Source: Chelydra serpentina | Taxonomy: Eukaryota; Chordata; Testudines; Chelydridae | Direction: 5' to 3' | Assembly (NCBI GenBank): GCA_037349315.1 | Contig: JBAIAC010000051.1 | Location: 28,618,001-28,682,000 of the forward strand | DNA length: 64,000 nucleotides | Shown here: piece by piece, positions 11,401 through 23,303 of the stretch | Numbering within the stretch: position 1 is the stretch's first letter | Layout of the letters: the number at the start of each line of letters is the position of its first letter | Program-made: the position numbers and the translations under genes | Notes under the pieces: generated by a model | What the model was told of the DNA's origin: nothing | Seen by the model: the letters and a program-made list of their open reading frames with translations, nothing else | Databases searched by the model: none

Positions 11401-14400
11401 GAGCTATTGTACCATGGCGACATGACTAATCTGTTATGACTCTTGTGGGGGGAGGAAAGGGACTAAAGGTTGAGCCATCTAACCTGCAGGGCTGTCTAAA
11501 TGGACGTTTGCCAGAGAAGATGTGCACACCCCAACCTAGTAGCTGATACCTTTGGCTATGTGGCCAGGCCCAGAATTCCTGTGACTCTTGGCCAGGGGAA
11601 GTGGGAGTAGTGTTGTTAGGTAAACAATTTATTGCTAGTAAGTAATCCAGTTGTTTGGAGTAGAACATGCATGTAGTTTCTGCCAGGGCCCTTTCTAGAA
11701 GGGTTATACAGTGGTGAGTACAGTGATTTGCAGCATGGCCAGCCAGTAAACTACCAAAAGGTGAATTTGGTGGTGGCCCCCATAATTTGCGCTGTGAATT
11801 ATTATAGCAGACCCCAATGGGGGTGGGGAGACTTTTGGTCTTTATCTTTGCTGCTTTTCTCTATCTTCCTTCACAGAGATTCACACTGGGGGCTGCAGAG
11901 GGAGAGTGTGGGAAGGAGAGCCTCTGCAGCATGGGGCCTGGGTCACCTGCAGGTTTAAACTAGTGTAAACAGCGGATTCTCTGTAACTAGAAGTCTTTAA
12001 ACTATGATTTGAGGACTTCAGTAACTCAGCCAGAGGTTAGGGGTCCGACTAGATGATCATGATGGTCCCTTCTGACCTTTAACTGTATGAGTCTCTGAAC
12101 CTTCTTCACACCGAAACTTTTTCTAGGGTCCCTACTGCTGTGTGTGTGAATAAGAGTTATCTGACCACTTGAAACTCTTGCCTTATGCACAAGGGTACAT
12201 TGTAAATGCACTAGGTGAGGCTTTAGCTTGTGCAGCTAACACTCAAGAGCATGGTCTGACCACAGCCCTGTGCATTGTGCTGGGGATAGGGTGACCAGAT
12301 GTCCCGATTTTATAGGGACAGTCCTGATTTTTTGGTCTTTTTCTTATATAGGCTCCTATTACCCCCCACCCCTAGCTGGGGAGTGTATCCTGTAGCTTCC
12401 ACCCCACCATGTAATAGATCATAGATTTCCTCAGGTAAGGGATTTATTTATATAACAAGGTAAATTGATTGGTATACTCTTTCCTTTTCTCTAGCACCAT
12501 CAAAGTGGATGACTTCACAGCTCATCTCTTTAAAATCTACAAGCAAGTTCTGAAAGAAGGGTTGGCTCAGGTATCCCACAGGAAGTCTTCGTGCTCTCTT
12601 CCCTCCCCCCCCCCCATTAGCAGCCACCGTCCTTTCTTTCATAATGGAAGTTTGAGGTTTTTTAGTAATTTGAACGATCTCTCCCATAGGTTGCTTTTGA
12701 ATTGTTCAGTCAGTAGGAGGATGTATAGGGTTACTCTCTAGATTATGGTGTCTTGGCCAGTTACACCATAAGAGTAACTTGTCCCATTTTATGAGACCAT
12801 TCAGCAATCACACCTCTAAGTATTCTTGGTGGGTATTGCTGGAAACAGCCTAACCTTGTGTGAAAGAGGACCGTGATTATACACACTTGTAATGTTGTCT
12901 TCTGAAAGTCTCAAAAGAGCATTTTGGTGGGTTCCAGTTCAATGTAGCTGTGTCAGAAGTAGCACTTAAGGGTTTTTCTGTGCAGTTAAGTTTCTTTTGT
13001 ACCACAGTTACATCAGTTACTTTTTCTTGCCATGAGATGTATATGAAAGAGGGGAACAATAAGGGCTTCAGATGTTGTCTGTCCAAATAAATGCGGGAAA
13101 TAGGCTAAGGACCCAACCTACAGTCTTTACTCTGCCAAAACTCCACTTGACACCACTGGTTATTTTACCAGAGTGAAGATTGCTGGATCCAGCCCTAAAA
13201 AAATATTTTTTTAAAGTGAATTTGTCATAGTGACCTGTGGTAAGTGAAGGGCCTCACTATACTGGTCAGAGGTGTGGCGCAATGGCAGTGTGCTATATTT
13301 TGCATTTTATTTTCCCTCTCGTTCAGTCAGTGTTCTTAGGAATAAATCGCTCTGATTATATGGTTGACCATGGCGCAGATGGCACTCCAGCACTGAAGCA
13401 AATCGAAATAAACACCATTGCTGCCAGCTTCGGAGGCCTTACTTCGAGAACCACCGCTGTGCATCGGTAAGGGAACCCCTTTGAAACAAAGCCCAGACTA
13501 GGATACTTCATTGCTTAGTCAGTGAGGAGGTTTCAGCAAACCATCAGTCTGCACGCACTGTGTGCTTTGTACTGTATACACCCTATGGTAACCTCTTAAT
13601 AACCAAACTCTCTGAACTTCTGTTTTACAAATCCTCGGTCAGCTGGGATCATCATGTGATTTTGTTACTTTTTCTTATGTCACAGGCACATATTGAATGT
13701 TTTGGGGAAGTCCAAGGAAGCTTCGAAGTTACTGGACAATAATCCATCCAAAGGGATTGCCTTGGGCATTGCGAAAGCTTGGGAGCTCTATGGCTCAGCC
13801 AGGTAAGGGAGGAGTAGCCAGTGGGAAGATGTCAGGATGAGTACACGTTTATTTCTCGAACTGCACCTTTTAAAAGGGGTATAGACCCCTTAATACATAC
13901 AACACTTCTTTTAACTCTGTAGTGCTCTCATTCCTCTACTATCCCAGGGAAGGAGGATCTCTGTTCTTCAGAGCACAAAGTTACTGGGTTGGCCATATAC
14001 TGTTTTCTTTAAAATTTCATAATATCCAGCTGCCCATAGGTGCTCCCTAAAAGGCATGGAAGACTTGTACTGCTAGAAGACTTTTTGTAGCCATTCTTGA
14101 ATCCTCCTATTTCTTCTTGTGCTCCTGCCCAGAGCTGCTTTTCAGTAAGAACACGGCACCTGGCACTGCCCTTTAGAAGTGGACTAGGAACTAGCAAAGA
14201 ACATCAGTTGGAAAGCCTTGCAAGCAACGCACACCATCAAAGTGAATTTAAAAGATGAAATCTTTAGCTAGAGGTCCATAGTTCTGTGTGGGGTGTGTTT
14301 CAGGCTCTGATGCAGTTCTTGGGGTGTATGTTTCAGGGCTGTGGTGATGTTCCTGGTTGCAGACACCCAAAGGAATATTTTTGACCAACGCTGCATAGAA

Positions 14401-17400
14401 AATGAGCTGTGGACCAGGTAACTGTTTAACATTTTAGGATGAAACAATTTGTTTAATCCCACTTTACAAGGACCCAGATCACATAACTCATTTAAAAAAC
14501 AAACAGAAAAAACCTGTCCTGTCTTCCTAGTATTATCTTAGATTATTAAAATTGAGCATTTAAAAATCCAATGTGCTCTTAACCACTTGTATTAGGGTTA
14601 CTTAGCATTTCAGTTTGGGCAATAGACATGCTCTCAGACTATGAGCAAAGAGTAAACCTGCCTCTTTCTGGTCCTCCTCCTGTATTAGAGTAATGCTGTT
14701 GTATTTGGGGCTCACAACAGTGGAGGGGAATATTTCTGTTCATAATAGGCTTGATTGTACACCGCCTCGCTTCCCCTTATACCCTTCCTCCCCCTTTCAA
14801 ATGTAAATTGTGACCTAAGACCATCACAATTCTCTATCCTTATAGCAACTTCTCAAAGGATCCTAGTCCAGTTACAGTGGTATGAAAACCTAGGGATGTA
14901 TCTTTCTGCTCTTTGATCTACTTTGTCCCCATCACTATAAGGATAGAGATTTCACTTGCAGGTATCTGTGATTTCATTTGCAGATATCTGTCTCTTTGCC
15001 AAGTTCAATGACTCTCACTCCTCTCTTAAAGGAATATCCAGGTGATCCGGAGACCGTTTGAAAATGTGTTTGAAAAGGCATCTTTAGATAATGACAGAAG
15101 ACTGTACATGTAAGTACTTGCTAAGGCCCTGCCACAACATTCTGCTGTGCTCTTAAACAGGTGTTAGGCACAGATGTGACCCCAGATTGGCAGAGGTGTG
15201 TCTGAGACATTCTTTTTACATCACACTCAGTAAATGGCAACTTTCAATCCAAATAGGTGGCATATCCCTCTCTTTTGAGATTTAGTAGGTTTTACATTTT
15301 TATCCTCTTCAATAAGAAATCCAGACCTTGCATTTCCTGGATTCACTGGAACTGAAATAGTTTTAGAAATGTTTCTGGGGTGTTTTTTTTTTTAAATATA
15401 TAAAATTAGTCCAATATCGCGGGGAGGCATAAATTCCCTCTTCTGAATCACAACCTTGAGGACCCGGCAGGAAGGCATGTTTCGTGTGTGTGTTGGTGTG
15501 TGTATAAAAACAGCGTAGCTGTTGTAGAGCAGTGTTTCTCAAGCTTTTTGTTACCAGGCACTGGCTTACTGCCACCTTAAAGTGTGTCAGGGAGGTCTTG
15601 GGGACCGGCACCATTGAGAAACACTGTTCTAGAGGGTGCTCCAAAGGGGAATCTTCTGCTTACCGACAGTGTGACACATTGCTCATGGGAACGTACATTT
15701 ACCAGGAGAACTTTATTGCATGGTAATTAGTGCCACCATAGGAAGCACTGTTTCCTTACTGTACTCAGTTTTTGTAACCTCCAGCATATTCATTAGTTGG
15801 AGAAAGTCTCACTATTTCTGCTCTTCAGTCTTCTGGAGTCCTGACATAGGTCAGACTGTTGAAACCATAATGTGACAGTCACATAATCCAAATACGGTTC
15901 TTATTATTGTTTGTTTTGGGCAGGTCCTCCGTGTGCGTGACTCTGTCCAACCATAAAAGGGGCAAGTCCTCCCAAAGTTTAGCTATGTGGCTACATTCAT
16001 TTTTCTCCAATTTCACATTTGATATTTCTACGGTTATGTTGTCCGTCCTCTTCCCCCCGCCCCCCAACTTTTTAATCAAAGGTATCAAACAATGTGTACA
16101 TTTCCTCCAGGAATTCCTCCTTTCCTACTGACTGAATCCCTTTAAATCATTCCTGGTAATAACTAGCTTCTCCAGCTGTTATTCACTGATCACGTACAGA
16201 GCTGGTGAAGCCAGAGCTTGGTCTTGTGGTAGCTGCTGAACTGGAGAGGGGATATACTAAGATCACCTGCATTATCAAGATATCAAAGTTGTTGTTCATA
16301 TCTAAGACTTAATGGCAAATCTAGGGCAAACTGCTCTTCCAGTGATTTGTGAAGAACAACTTCCAGTATTTTAGGACAGTGGTTCTCAAAATGTGGTCTA
16401 TGGAGTGTTAGCTAGTGCTCTGCAGAGAGCAGGCAGGTCACATAGTGCTGCCTCCTTCTTCCAGCTGGTGGTGTTGCATCCAGGCTCTACATTGCAAAGG
16501 AAAATCTTGGTGTCCATAGAAACAAAGAGGACAGTCTTCATGCATCTACCCTGGACCACTTCTGTAGAGCAGCAGATGGAACCAGAGCCACTGGTGGGAG
16601 AGGATTGTCCTGGAGAGAAGAAAACCAGACAGTATATCCAGGGGGAGTGAAGGGAGAGGAGGACAAGGCAGTTGGTGTGGCGTTTGGGCTTGATGCAGAG
16701 TTTGTGGGGTGAGGTTCTTTGGCCTGAATTATACAGGAGGTCAGTATAATGGTTGCTTCTCTAGTGGAAAATTCATATATTTTAAAACCAGAAGGGAAGG
16801 AGCCATCAGAGAAGTATGTGCAGGAGAGCTGAGAGGGGGAACTAGTAGCAGAAGAGCACTAGCAAGGGTGTGAGGAGATGTCAAGGAGACATTGGATGAA
16901 ATCTTGGCCCCGTTGAAGTCAATGGGAGTTTGCCATTAATTTCAGCAGAGCCAAGATTTCACCCAAAATGTGATTAGCTTTTACTGTGATCAAGAACAGA
17001 AGACTGATGGTATTAAATGTAGTTAAAAATACATCAGAACTTTCCTACCGTCACTTCTCCATAGAAGCAATTTTTGTAGTTGCCACAGGGATGTTATGCA
17101 ACAACAAATAGGAGGGGAGACGGTCTGTGCACTGGGAGGGGAGGCGCTTTTAAAAAGCTGAATAACTGCTGCTCTAGAAGGAGTTTGTGTTTGATTGTTT
17201 GTATGTTCTGAATGCTCCATTTCTCAAAGTGTTGGTATTCTGATGCATAATCAGAGGCTTCTAGCTACTCTTCTGTGAAAAGCCTTGCATGCATGCTGTA
17301 CACAGCTGGCTCCATAATCCATTGCTTGTCCCACTAGCTAATCATTACCCACAGAGCTGTATATAGTGCAGAGGAAGAGCCATCCCTGTTACAGCCTGAG

Positions 17401-20400
17401 GGCTAGAGGAGGATGAATTGATATGATGGTCTTTATTCTAGGGAAGGCCAAGAGGTTGCAGTGGTGTATTACAGAGAAGGTTACATGCCAGAGAACTATA
17501 ACAAACAGGTGGGTACTGACTGCTTTTATTTAAAAAGCAAACACCAAGTGCAGTTACCCTGAATGGGGTCATTCGTCCCTCAAGTCTGTAAATTACCTTG
17601 GAAATCCCTTAATTATCTGAGCTTTTTCAGTGCACCCCTGACATTCGGATAGTGCTGGTTTGGGGAATATCTGGGACGTGTGAACAGATTTCTTCTCAAA
17701 AGAATTTTCTGCTGCACATTGTTGTCATGTTTTATAGAAGCAGTTCAGTGCTTTTACTAAGCTGAAGGGGACACATTCACTAGTAATGTATAGGGCTAAC
17801 CCTCTGACTAGAGGTAATGTCTGACCTCGAGTATTACATTAGGACCCTGTTGGAGAAGTACATAGTCTGAAATGGATTTTTGTCCTTGTTAAAGATGCTT
17901 TAGGCAATAAGGTACTTCCAGACTAACACCAGAGCATAGAACTTAATCACCACCACCAGTGCTGAGCTGTCTGTCTGGGCCAATCCAGTGGAGAATATTC
18001 AAGCTGACCTACTGCTCATTTGCTGGTGCTTCTTCCAGCAGTAGCAAGGGACCCCCATGGATTAGGGTCTGCATGCCTTCTGTGTGCTCCTTTCCTGCCC
18101 GCTGGGGCTGCATGAGAATGTTTAACTATAGGAAGTGGAATACGTCTGGGGGATCAGGGAACCTAGATTCATTCAAGTGACTCTTGCTATATCTCCCTCT
18201 TAGAACTGGGAGGCACGGTTGTTGATTGAAAGGTCCAAAGCAGTTAAGTGTCCTGACATTGCTACCCAGCTTGCTGGGACCAAAAAAGTTCAGCAGGAGT
18301 TGAGCCAGCCAGGAGTCGTGGAGAGATTACTGCCCAGCCAGGCTGAGGCGGTTGCTCGGATAAGAGCGACATTTACTGGCCTCTATTCCCTGGATATGGT
18401 AAGTAGTCTCATTTGTGTGGTGCATAAAGCAACACTTCTGTCTCCTACCTAGTTCACACCTGCTTTGATTTGATTGTGTGACCTTTCAGTTAAAAAAAAC
18501 TACAGCACAGTAGGAGAGTAGTGAAAAGCGCATTTAAAAAACGCTTTCTTAAACACAGTGCCAAATTTAAGACTTCAGGTCTTTTTTTTTCTTGCTTCTT
18601 CAGTAAACTTGCTGTGCAGAGTGCGATATTTCTGCTCAATTTTGGAGTACAGAACAGCTGGCTGTTTGTTTGAGATAGAAACAGGGTCAGGAATACTGCT
18701 GGGATTTTGCTATTGCTATTTCTGTCTCCCACTAGAGTGAAGAAGGTGCTAAGATGGTTGCAATGGCCATTGCTGATCCAGAACGATATGTGCTAAAGCC
18801 TCAGCGGGAAGGCGGAGGTATTCAGCTTCCTTGCTATGTGATTTGTGAGCTACAGAGCCCAGCAGCCTGTCTGGCGGATCAGGCCTTTGCACTTCTCTTG
18901 GATATTTGTTTTGTATTTTCATTACAGTGCTCATAAGATACATGGAACAGGCAGGGTGCCTTATAACACCATATTTGGTGTATGTAATACTTCGGCTTTC
19001 CTCTTACCATCTGTGGCATTAGGACACAAGTGGCTTAAAGCCATCTTAGCCCCCCTCTGTGGGCTGTGAGTTTTGTGTTACACCTCTTGGAGGCACAGCT
19101 CAAAATCTCACCCATTAAGTTTACTTTATCTTATGCCCTCTCCCTTCTATCCCTGCCCAGGTAGTACAAGCATCTTCATCTTTCAACATCCTATGTTGAC
19201 TGGTCAGCTTTGGTTTTCCTTCTCTTTCCTGCTCCTTGAATATAGAGAGATTTGTCTTTTTAACCTGTTTTTCAAACCTGCAGGCTGTTCTGCAGGCATG
19301 GGCCAGCCCCTGTGCGACCCCCTCATTAATAGTGCTGATGATTGCAGTTGTTGGGGTAGGTGATCACTGAGGGATCCCAGGACCTAGACTAGTGGAAACC
19401 AGGCCCATAGAATTGAATCTAGAATTCCACGGAGAGCCAGTGCAGTCTCCAGGGGGTGGTGATTGCGTCCACCCGTGTTGCTTGATGGGTGGGTGTTCAC
19501 ATTTGCACCGTTTGGGGTTTCTTCAGGGCCATCTAATGCAACTGGATCTAATGACTTCTGCTGTGGGGATTTGTTGAAATGTATGATTGTATGTTACCAG
19601 GGAACAATCTCTATGGGGAAGAGCTCAAGCAACTTCTGGAGAAGATTAAAGACAGCCCTGAGAGGGCCTCCTATATCCTAATGGATAAGATCACACCTCG
19701 GACATCGATGAATTACTTGCTCAGGGCTCACAGTTCCCTGAAAATATCAGAATGTATCTCCGAGTTGGGGGTTTTTGGTGTCTACATCAGGTGAGAAGTT
19801 GGCTTTCTTTGCAATATTGCCGTGTCCCGGTCTCAGACATCCCCTCAGCTTTGGTAAATTAAAACAGTTCTGAGCAGCAGGCATTACAGTGTAGCAGCAC
19901 CAGCCAGACAAGTGTGCGGAAGTGAGTGCATAACAGAAATGCAACTCTTCCAACATCACCTCTGTCAATTGCTTTCTGTGCATGTCGCACAGACACCAAA
20001 CAGTGGCACACTTGCACTCCCAGCTAGTGCCAGACTATACCAGTTTAAAATACAACTAGAATTCATGCCAGCAGACTAGAATATAGGATGCCTGAAGTAA
20101 AAAGGATTAGAAACTTGATTTCCGAGGGCGTCATCTTCAGGATCTTAGGCCCTGCGGGAATTTCATAAGAAATCTTCACAGAGAAAAAAATTAATATTGG
20201 CAGGTCTCTGTGGTGCTGAGTTGTGCAGCAGCCTCAAATACATTCCAGGCCAGAGGTTTTCATTGAATGGACTATGTGGCTGAGCAATACTGCTTACAGT
20301 ACAGTTTTCCCTGTACTATGTATTTTGATACTATGTCAGCTGATGCTTTGATTCTCCCCTTCTTTTTGTGTATAGACAAACCCAACCCCTACAGGGCCCC

Positions 20401-21321
20401 TAAAAATGTTGCCATGATTTCAAAATAGAAACCCATTGTATACAGTTTTAAAGGCAAACATTCTCTCCAGCAGTACTTACAGCCAAACACTGCAGTATAT
20501 GCTAGGGAGGAAGAACTAAAGTGCAATTAATGAGAAATTGACTAGCCTATGTACAAGCCCAATGCAAACAGTAGTCAACATACCTAGGGCAAGAGAAACT
20601 TTTTTACAATTAAAAAAAAAAAATGGAACTAGTGCCATAGGAAATTTCTTAGTTTTAAAAATATTTTAACTTGACAATGTTTTTCTTTCATCTGTCTCGC
20701 AGCCAGCCTCCTCTAATCTCAGATAGGTAGGCAGGCCTGGCTGCCTCTCATTTTCCTGCCATGCGTTAAAGGCATAAAGTCTAATGAATTTCCTGAATTT
20801 AATTTGCCAATATAGCTCTTTCTCAGGCTGTGACTAGGGATAATGGTTGTGAAGGTGCTATTGTTGCATTGTTCCCTAGGTAGATGTACTCCTCCTGAAA
20901 CAGGCGCACATCTAATCTTTTTGGGGCAGGGTCTGTCTTTGTTTGTGTATTGCCTAGCACAGTGGAATCCTGGCCCAGGACTACAGCTCCTAGGCACTAC
21001 AGTAATACAAATCTGTTGTCAACAGAAGAGAAGCCTTACCATTAGGCCCAAAGTATTTTGCGCATGTTGTCCTATTGCCCAGGGCTGTGGCAGAGGGGGA
21101 CTAGGCTAGAATTCTCCAGATCTAGGATCAGTAGAAATGCCAGACATTGCATAACGCCTTAAAATTTGCAGCTACTCACTTTAAGGTTTCATTGCAGGCA
21201 GGGGAAGGACATTGTGGTGAATAAGCACGTCGGTCACCTCTTGCGAACCAAGTCAGTTGAGCATGCAGATGGCGGGGTGGCAGCTGGGGTGGCTGTGCTG
21301 GATACTCCCTATGTGATCTGA
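8322..21321 (+). CDS. GSS: Glutathione synthetase, complete coding region in 12 exons
   Basis: GSS joins glycine to gamma-glutamylcysteine using ATP, the second step of glutathione synthesis. It is a cytosolic homodimer of the ATP-grasp type. The twelve coding segments listed separately all have GT-AG borders and matching phases. Together they give 1434 nt, 477 codons plus stop, against 474 residues in human. Ligand residues known from the human enzyme are all present at a constant +3 offset: R128, the magnesium ligands E147 and N149 (QIEINTI), R270, K367, E371 followed by the glycine-rich ATP loop, and R453. The start is ATG at 8322, eight bases into exon 2. No upstream in-frame ATG in the exon competes. 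The frame has no lesion, so this looks like the working gene. It lies tail to tail with ACSS2. Confidence 0.97.
8460..9264. other. GSS: GSS intron, first part
   Basis: No feature seen before the hAT element at 9265. Confidence 0.5.
9265..9774. mobile_element. Non-autonomous hAT element with long internal palindrome
   Basis: The ends are cagggatgggcaaact and its near inverse agtttgccc-type end tttgcccaccactg. Exact 8-bp target duplications gcctaggg flank it (9257-9264 and 9775-9782). The middle is an imperfect inverted repeat centred near 9505, including cagctcccattggcc and ggccaatgggagctg. The long overlapping ORFs on both strands here are by-products of that palindrome. Confidence 0.9.
9783..10478. 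other. GSS: GSS intron, second part
   Basis: Nothing recognised before the acceptor atctgcag at 10471-10478. Confidence 0.5.
10479..10624 (+). CDS. GSS: GSS coding exon 2
   Basis: Codons 47-94 plus two bases. It begins [12 protein letters not shown] and ends at the donor CTAG|GTATTT. Residues match the human substrate-domain start closely. Confidence 0.95.
11990..12100 (+). repeat. CR1 3' end fragment
   Basis: It contains gactagatgatcatgatgg and tcccttctgacctttaac with a degenerate octamer tail, the typical 3' end of an older CR1 copy. Confidence 0.7.
12287..12373 (+). mobile_element. DNA transposon fragment with tagggtgacc end
   Basis: The stretch starts tagggtgaccagatgtcccg and runs into a cccccaccc tract. 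This is the left half of a short terminal-inverted-repeat element common in reptile genomes. The right end is missing. Superfamily not determined. Confidence 0.5.
12495..12570 (+). CDS. GSS: GSS coding exon 3
   Basis: Completes codon 95 and encodes up to 120 ([18 protein letters not shown]...GLAQ). Acceptor ctctag, donor CAG|GTATCC, phase 0 at the end. Confidence 0.95.
12571..13326. other. GSS: GSS intron
   Basis: No element recognised. Acceptor ctcgttcag ends at 13326. Confidence 0.5.
13327..13466 (+). CDS. GSS: GSS coding exon 4 (metal-binding residues)
   Basis: Codons 121-166 plus two bases. Contains R128 (NRSDYM) and the magnesium ligands E147 and N149. An in-frame cag|TCAGTG start was chosen over the next AG because it restores the human A-Q-x-V-F-L-G alignment. 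Confidence 0.95.
13686..13802 (+). CDS. GSS: GSS coding exon 5
   Basis: Codons 167-205 plus two bases, ending [10 protein letters not shown]. Acceptor gtcacag, donor AG|GTAAGG. Confidence 0.95.
13803..14336. other. GSS: GSS intron
   Basis: No element recognised. Confidence 0.5.
14337..14417 (+). CDS. GSS: GSS coding exon 6
   Basis: Codons 206-232 plus two bases, including [13 protein letters not shown]. Acceptor tttcag, donor AG|GTAACT. Confidence 0.95.
14418..15031. other. GSS: GSS intron
   Basis: No element recognised. Two copies of a short motif around tatccttatag (14837, 14935) are inverted relative to each other, of unclear meaning. Confidence 0.4.
15032..15109 (+). CDS. GSS: GSS coding exon 7
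   Basis: Codons 233-258 plus two bases ([19 protein letters not shown]...). Acceptor cttaaag, donor AT|GTAAGT. Confidence 0.93.
15530..15626. mobile_element. Tiny hAT element (97 bp)
   Basis: The ends are cagtgtttctcaa and ttgagaaacactg, perfect inverses. The 8-bp flanks ttgtagag (15522-15529) and ttctagag (15627-15634) differ at one base, as expected for an aged target duplication. Confidence 0.85.
16377..16570 (+). mobile_element. hAT end fragment
   Basis: Starts with a hAT-like terminal cagtggttctcaaaatg. No matching right end was found, so this is a truncated copy or a chance likeness. The right boundary is approximate. Confidence 0.35.
16895..16965. repeat. Short palindromic repeat
   Basis: The arms gaaatcttgg and ccaagatttc surround gaagtcaatgggag and a loosely inverse counterpart, forming a hairpin. 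Similar palindromes around 'tcaatgggag' are dispersed in sauropsid genomes. Class unknown. Confidence 0.55.
17442..17508 (+). CDS. GSS: GSS coding exon 8 (R270)
   Basis: Codons 259-281. Carries R270, equivalent to human R267, which binds the dipeptide substrate, in [11 protein letters not shown]. Ends in phase 0 at CAG|GTGGGT. Confidence 0.95.
17509..18203. other. GSS: GSS intron
   Basis: No element recognised. Confidence 0.5.
18204..18398 (+). CDS. GSS: GSS coding exon 9
   Basis: Codons 282-346, the longest GSS exon here. Contains [19 protein letters not shown] and [12 protein letters not shown], both nearly identical to human. Both borders are phase 0. Confidence 0.96.
18399..18735. other. 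GSS: GSS intron
   Basis: No element recognised. Confidence 0.5.
18736..18817 (+). CDS. GSS: GSS coding exon 10 (ATP-grasp loop)
   Basis: Codons 347-373 plus one base. Carries K367 and E371 followed by the glycine triad that closes over ATP (LKPQREGG...). The donor GTATTC is weaker than the others but is the only one that keeps phase with the next exon. Confidence 0.94.
18818..19600. other. GSS: GSS intron
   Basis: No element recognised. Confidence 0.5.
19601..19790 (+). CDS. GSS: GSS coding exon 11
   Basis: Codons 374-436 plus two bases, starting in [12 protein letters not shown] and including [12 protein letters not shown]. Acceptor gttaccag, donor AG|GTGAGA. Confidence 0.95.
19791..21197. 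other. GSS: GSS last intron
   Basis: Holds the dispersed repeat at 20908-21012; otherwise nothing recognised. Confidence 0.5.
20908..21012 (+). repeat. Dispersed amniote repeat fragment
   Basis: Contains tttttggggcagggtctgtc, ttgcctagcacagtgg and an end reading cactacagtaatacaaa, a pattern repeated widely in amniote DNA. Class not determined. Confidence 0.5.
21198..21321 (+). CDS. GSS: GSS last coding exon
   Basis: Codons 437-477 and TGA at 21319-21321. Contains R453 in [14 protein letters not shown] and the glycine/alanine-rich [12 protein letters not shown]-terminal segment that lines the ATP site. Confidence 0.96.
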
Positions 21322-21958
21322 AGAGGATACCTCCCACATCTGTTGCCCTAACTGCTGTCAGAAGAGCTGTGATTTCCTTTAGGGTTTGATTACTTCAGTA
21401 TCTTGATAAATGTCTGTAATCAGAACCGCAGGGACATTCCCCTTCCTGGCACAGTGATCATGGGGAGGGCATGTGCAATCACACTTGTACCAAATACTTT
21501 TGTGCTACTCCCCCCTTTCTTGTCTTTCCTTTTTAATTCTTCCCTCAGAAAGACTTGGGGTTTCATCTGATCTTTTTGCCTTATTGATAACTTCAGACAA
21601 GCTAATCCACAGACCCATCACCACCTCTGCTCCAGGCAGCCAGATGTGAATGTAACACTCTGAATTGTCCTGAATGCAGCTGCTTTCTCAGGAATGAGGC
21701 TAACTTATTATTCAGAACTCCTTGTAACTAGGAGTTGGGATTTCCATATGTACCCTGTTCAAGACACTACAGCTGCCCAGTCACTCCTTAAGTGCCTGAT
21801 CCCAGAGGGTTAAATGTGCCTTCCACATTTTCTGCTTCTCATCGAGTTGCTACCTATGAGGGCATTTTGCTTTCTTGGACAAAGGAAAGGAAGATGGAGA
21901 ACAGAAATGAGGGTAGATGGATTTAGTTAAGGGCTTCCCACCCTAATGCTGCTAGCCT
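21322..21958 (+). other. GSS: GSS 3' flank / untranslated region
   Basis: No AATAAA was found directly after the stop. The first candidates (22219-22224 and 22524-22529) lie within or next to LTR-like sequence, so the true 3' end of the transcript is undecided. Confidence 0.4.
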
Positions 21959-22600
21959 CTGTAGTCGAGAGAGAGCCTGGAGCACAGGGCCTGGTGCGAG
22001 GCCTGAACCAAAGTCATCAAAAAACAAGCTATGAGCGAAAGTCAGACTCTATCAAAAAGCAGATGCTTGCTTACAAGTTCACTGTCTGGTACATGAACGA
22101 GGCAACAGCATAGCTAGCATTGCTAAAACACAGGCATTCTGAAGAAGTGTTAGGTACGGGGTATTAATGTAAACACATTCCAGAAGGCTAGTACAGGTAC
22201 ACCACAACATAGTTATGGAATAAACACAATCCTAGGAGACTGTACAGAAACACACCAACCCCAAGTAGGACAAAGATAGGATGCTAGAATGATGGATGGA
22301 GATGTCTTGTTCAAACCACCAAGAACAAGGTGTAGGCTTGGTAACTACCCATGTCAGGAGTGTAATAACATAAGATGTTTGTATCAATGTATAAAAGGAG
22401 AAATTATAGGATGGGGGCAACAGAAAATCCTGCTGCAGGCTGAGCTGAGCCCTTGTCAGTGGGCACTCATGTTAGTGTACATGTAACCATAGAGCCAGGG
22501 TGCTGATACTCTGTCTTAAGGGCAATAAATCTGGCCGAGGGCCTTTGCCACCGAACCGAGTCTGGTCTTTCTGGGTAATATTATGAAGGTCTGCTGTATT
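21959..22600 (+). mobile_element. Possible retroviral-type LTR (boundaries uncertain)
   Basis: A TATA box (tgtataaaagga near 22390), then AATAAA at 22524 and a following ccgaaccgagtctggtc stretch, give the order TATA-poly(A)-U5 expected of an endogenous retrovirus LTR. No terminal repeat pair, primer site or second LTR could be confirmed. Confidence 0.35.
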
Positions 22601-22888
22601 AGCTATCTGCACAGAGCTGGGATAGTGCACACACAAATTGACAGCACTGGCTGACCCTGACTGCTGATTTGGTAAGTGGTGAGCTGTCCACTGTAGGAAT
22701 TGCCATCTAACATGACAGAAGATTCTGAGTTAGGGAACCCCCTTACCTTTCCCTTCAAATCCCCACAGCGTTCGATGAGGAATAGTCCTGCTGGGTAACA
22801 AGTAAAGGCAGGCCACAGGAGTTTAAAAACAAACAAACGGGAAAGGTGGATGGGAATATGTGAGGCTATGGTAGGGACAGTAGCCTGA

Positions 22889-23296
22889 ATGAAGAAGAAT
22901 AAAAGTAAGAAGTGCAGAATATTATCAATTATTGCCATGGATGAGACAACATGCCACAAAATTGGTGAGGCAAGTAACAGAACCAACACAGAAGAAATAA
23001 CCCAAGCTGTCGAGCACAGGAATGCCCAGGCCCTGCTGCCAGGGCATCAGGCAGTTCAGATGCATGGTATGCTTGAGCAACTGAAACAGGAAAATAAGAA
23101 TCTGGGAACCGCAATAGAAAATTTGCAAGAAAGTGCCATCTCCCAGCATAAATATGGGAGGGCAACAACAGACTGCAGGTACTTTCATAGCACCTGGCAT
23201 GTGGGGACAGAAATGGGAAAAGGTGGCGTTAGCAAAATTAAAAGACGTAACATGGGATTATTGGAGTGGGTGGTGCAATGGGGACATGTGGAATGA
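22889..23296 (+). CDS. Unrecognised 135-codon ORF, possibly gag-like remnant
   Basis: Lysine-rich start, then a charged, coiled-coil-like middle (GMLEQLKQENKNLGTAIENL). It follows the LTR-like region and precedes a truncated hAT copy, so it may be leftover retroelement sequence. No family motif seen; coding status unproven. Confidence 0.25.
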   Translation: MKKNKSKKCRILSIIAMDETTCHKIGEASNRTNTEEITQAVEHRNAQALLPGHQAVQMHGMLEQLKQENKNLGTAIENLQESAISQHKYGRATTDCRYFHSTWHVGTEMGKGGVSKIKRRNMGLLEWVVQWGHVE

Positions 23297-23303
23297 CCTA
23301 GAC

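Larger units (their letters stand above)
10625..12494. other. GSS: GSS intron with an old CR1 tail and a short element fragment
   Basis: Apart from the two repeats listed within it, nothing was recognised. Confidence 0.5.
15110..17441. other. GSS: GSS intron with three small repeats
   Basis: Apart from the repeats listed within it and a short GT-rich run near 15485-15503, nothing was recognised. Confidence 0.5.
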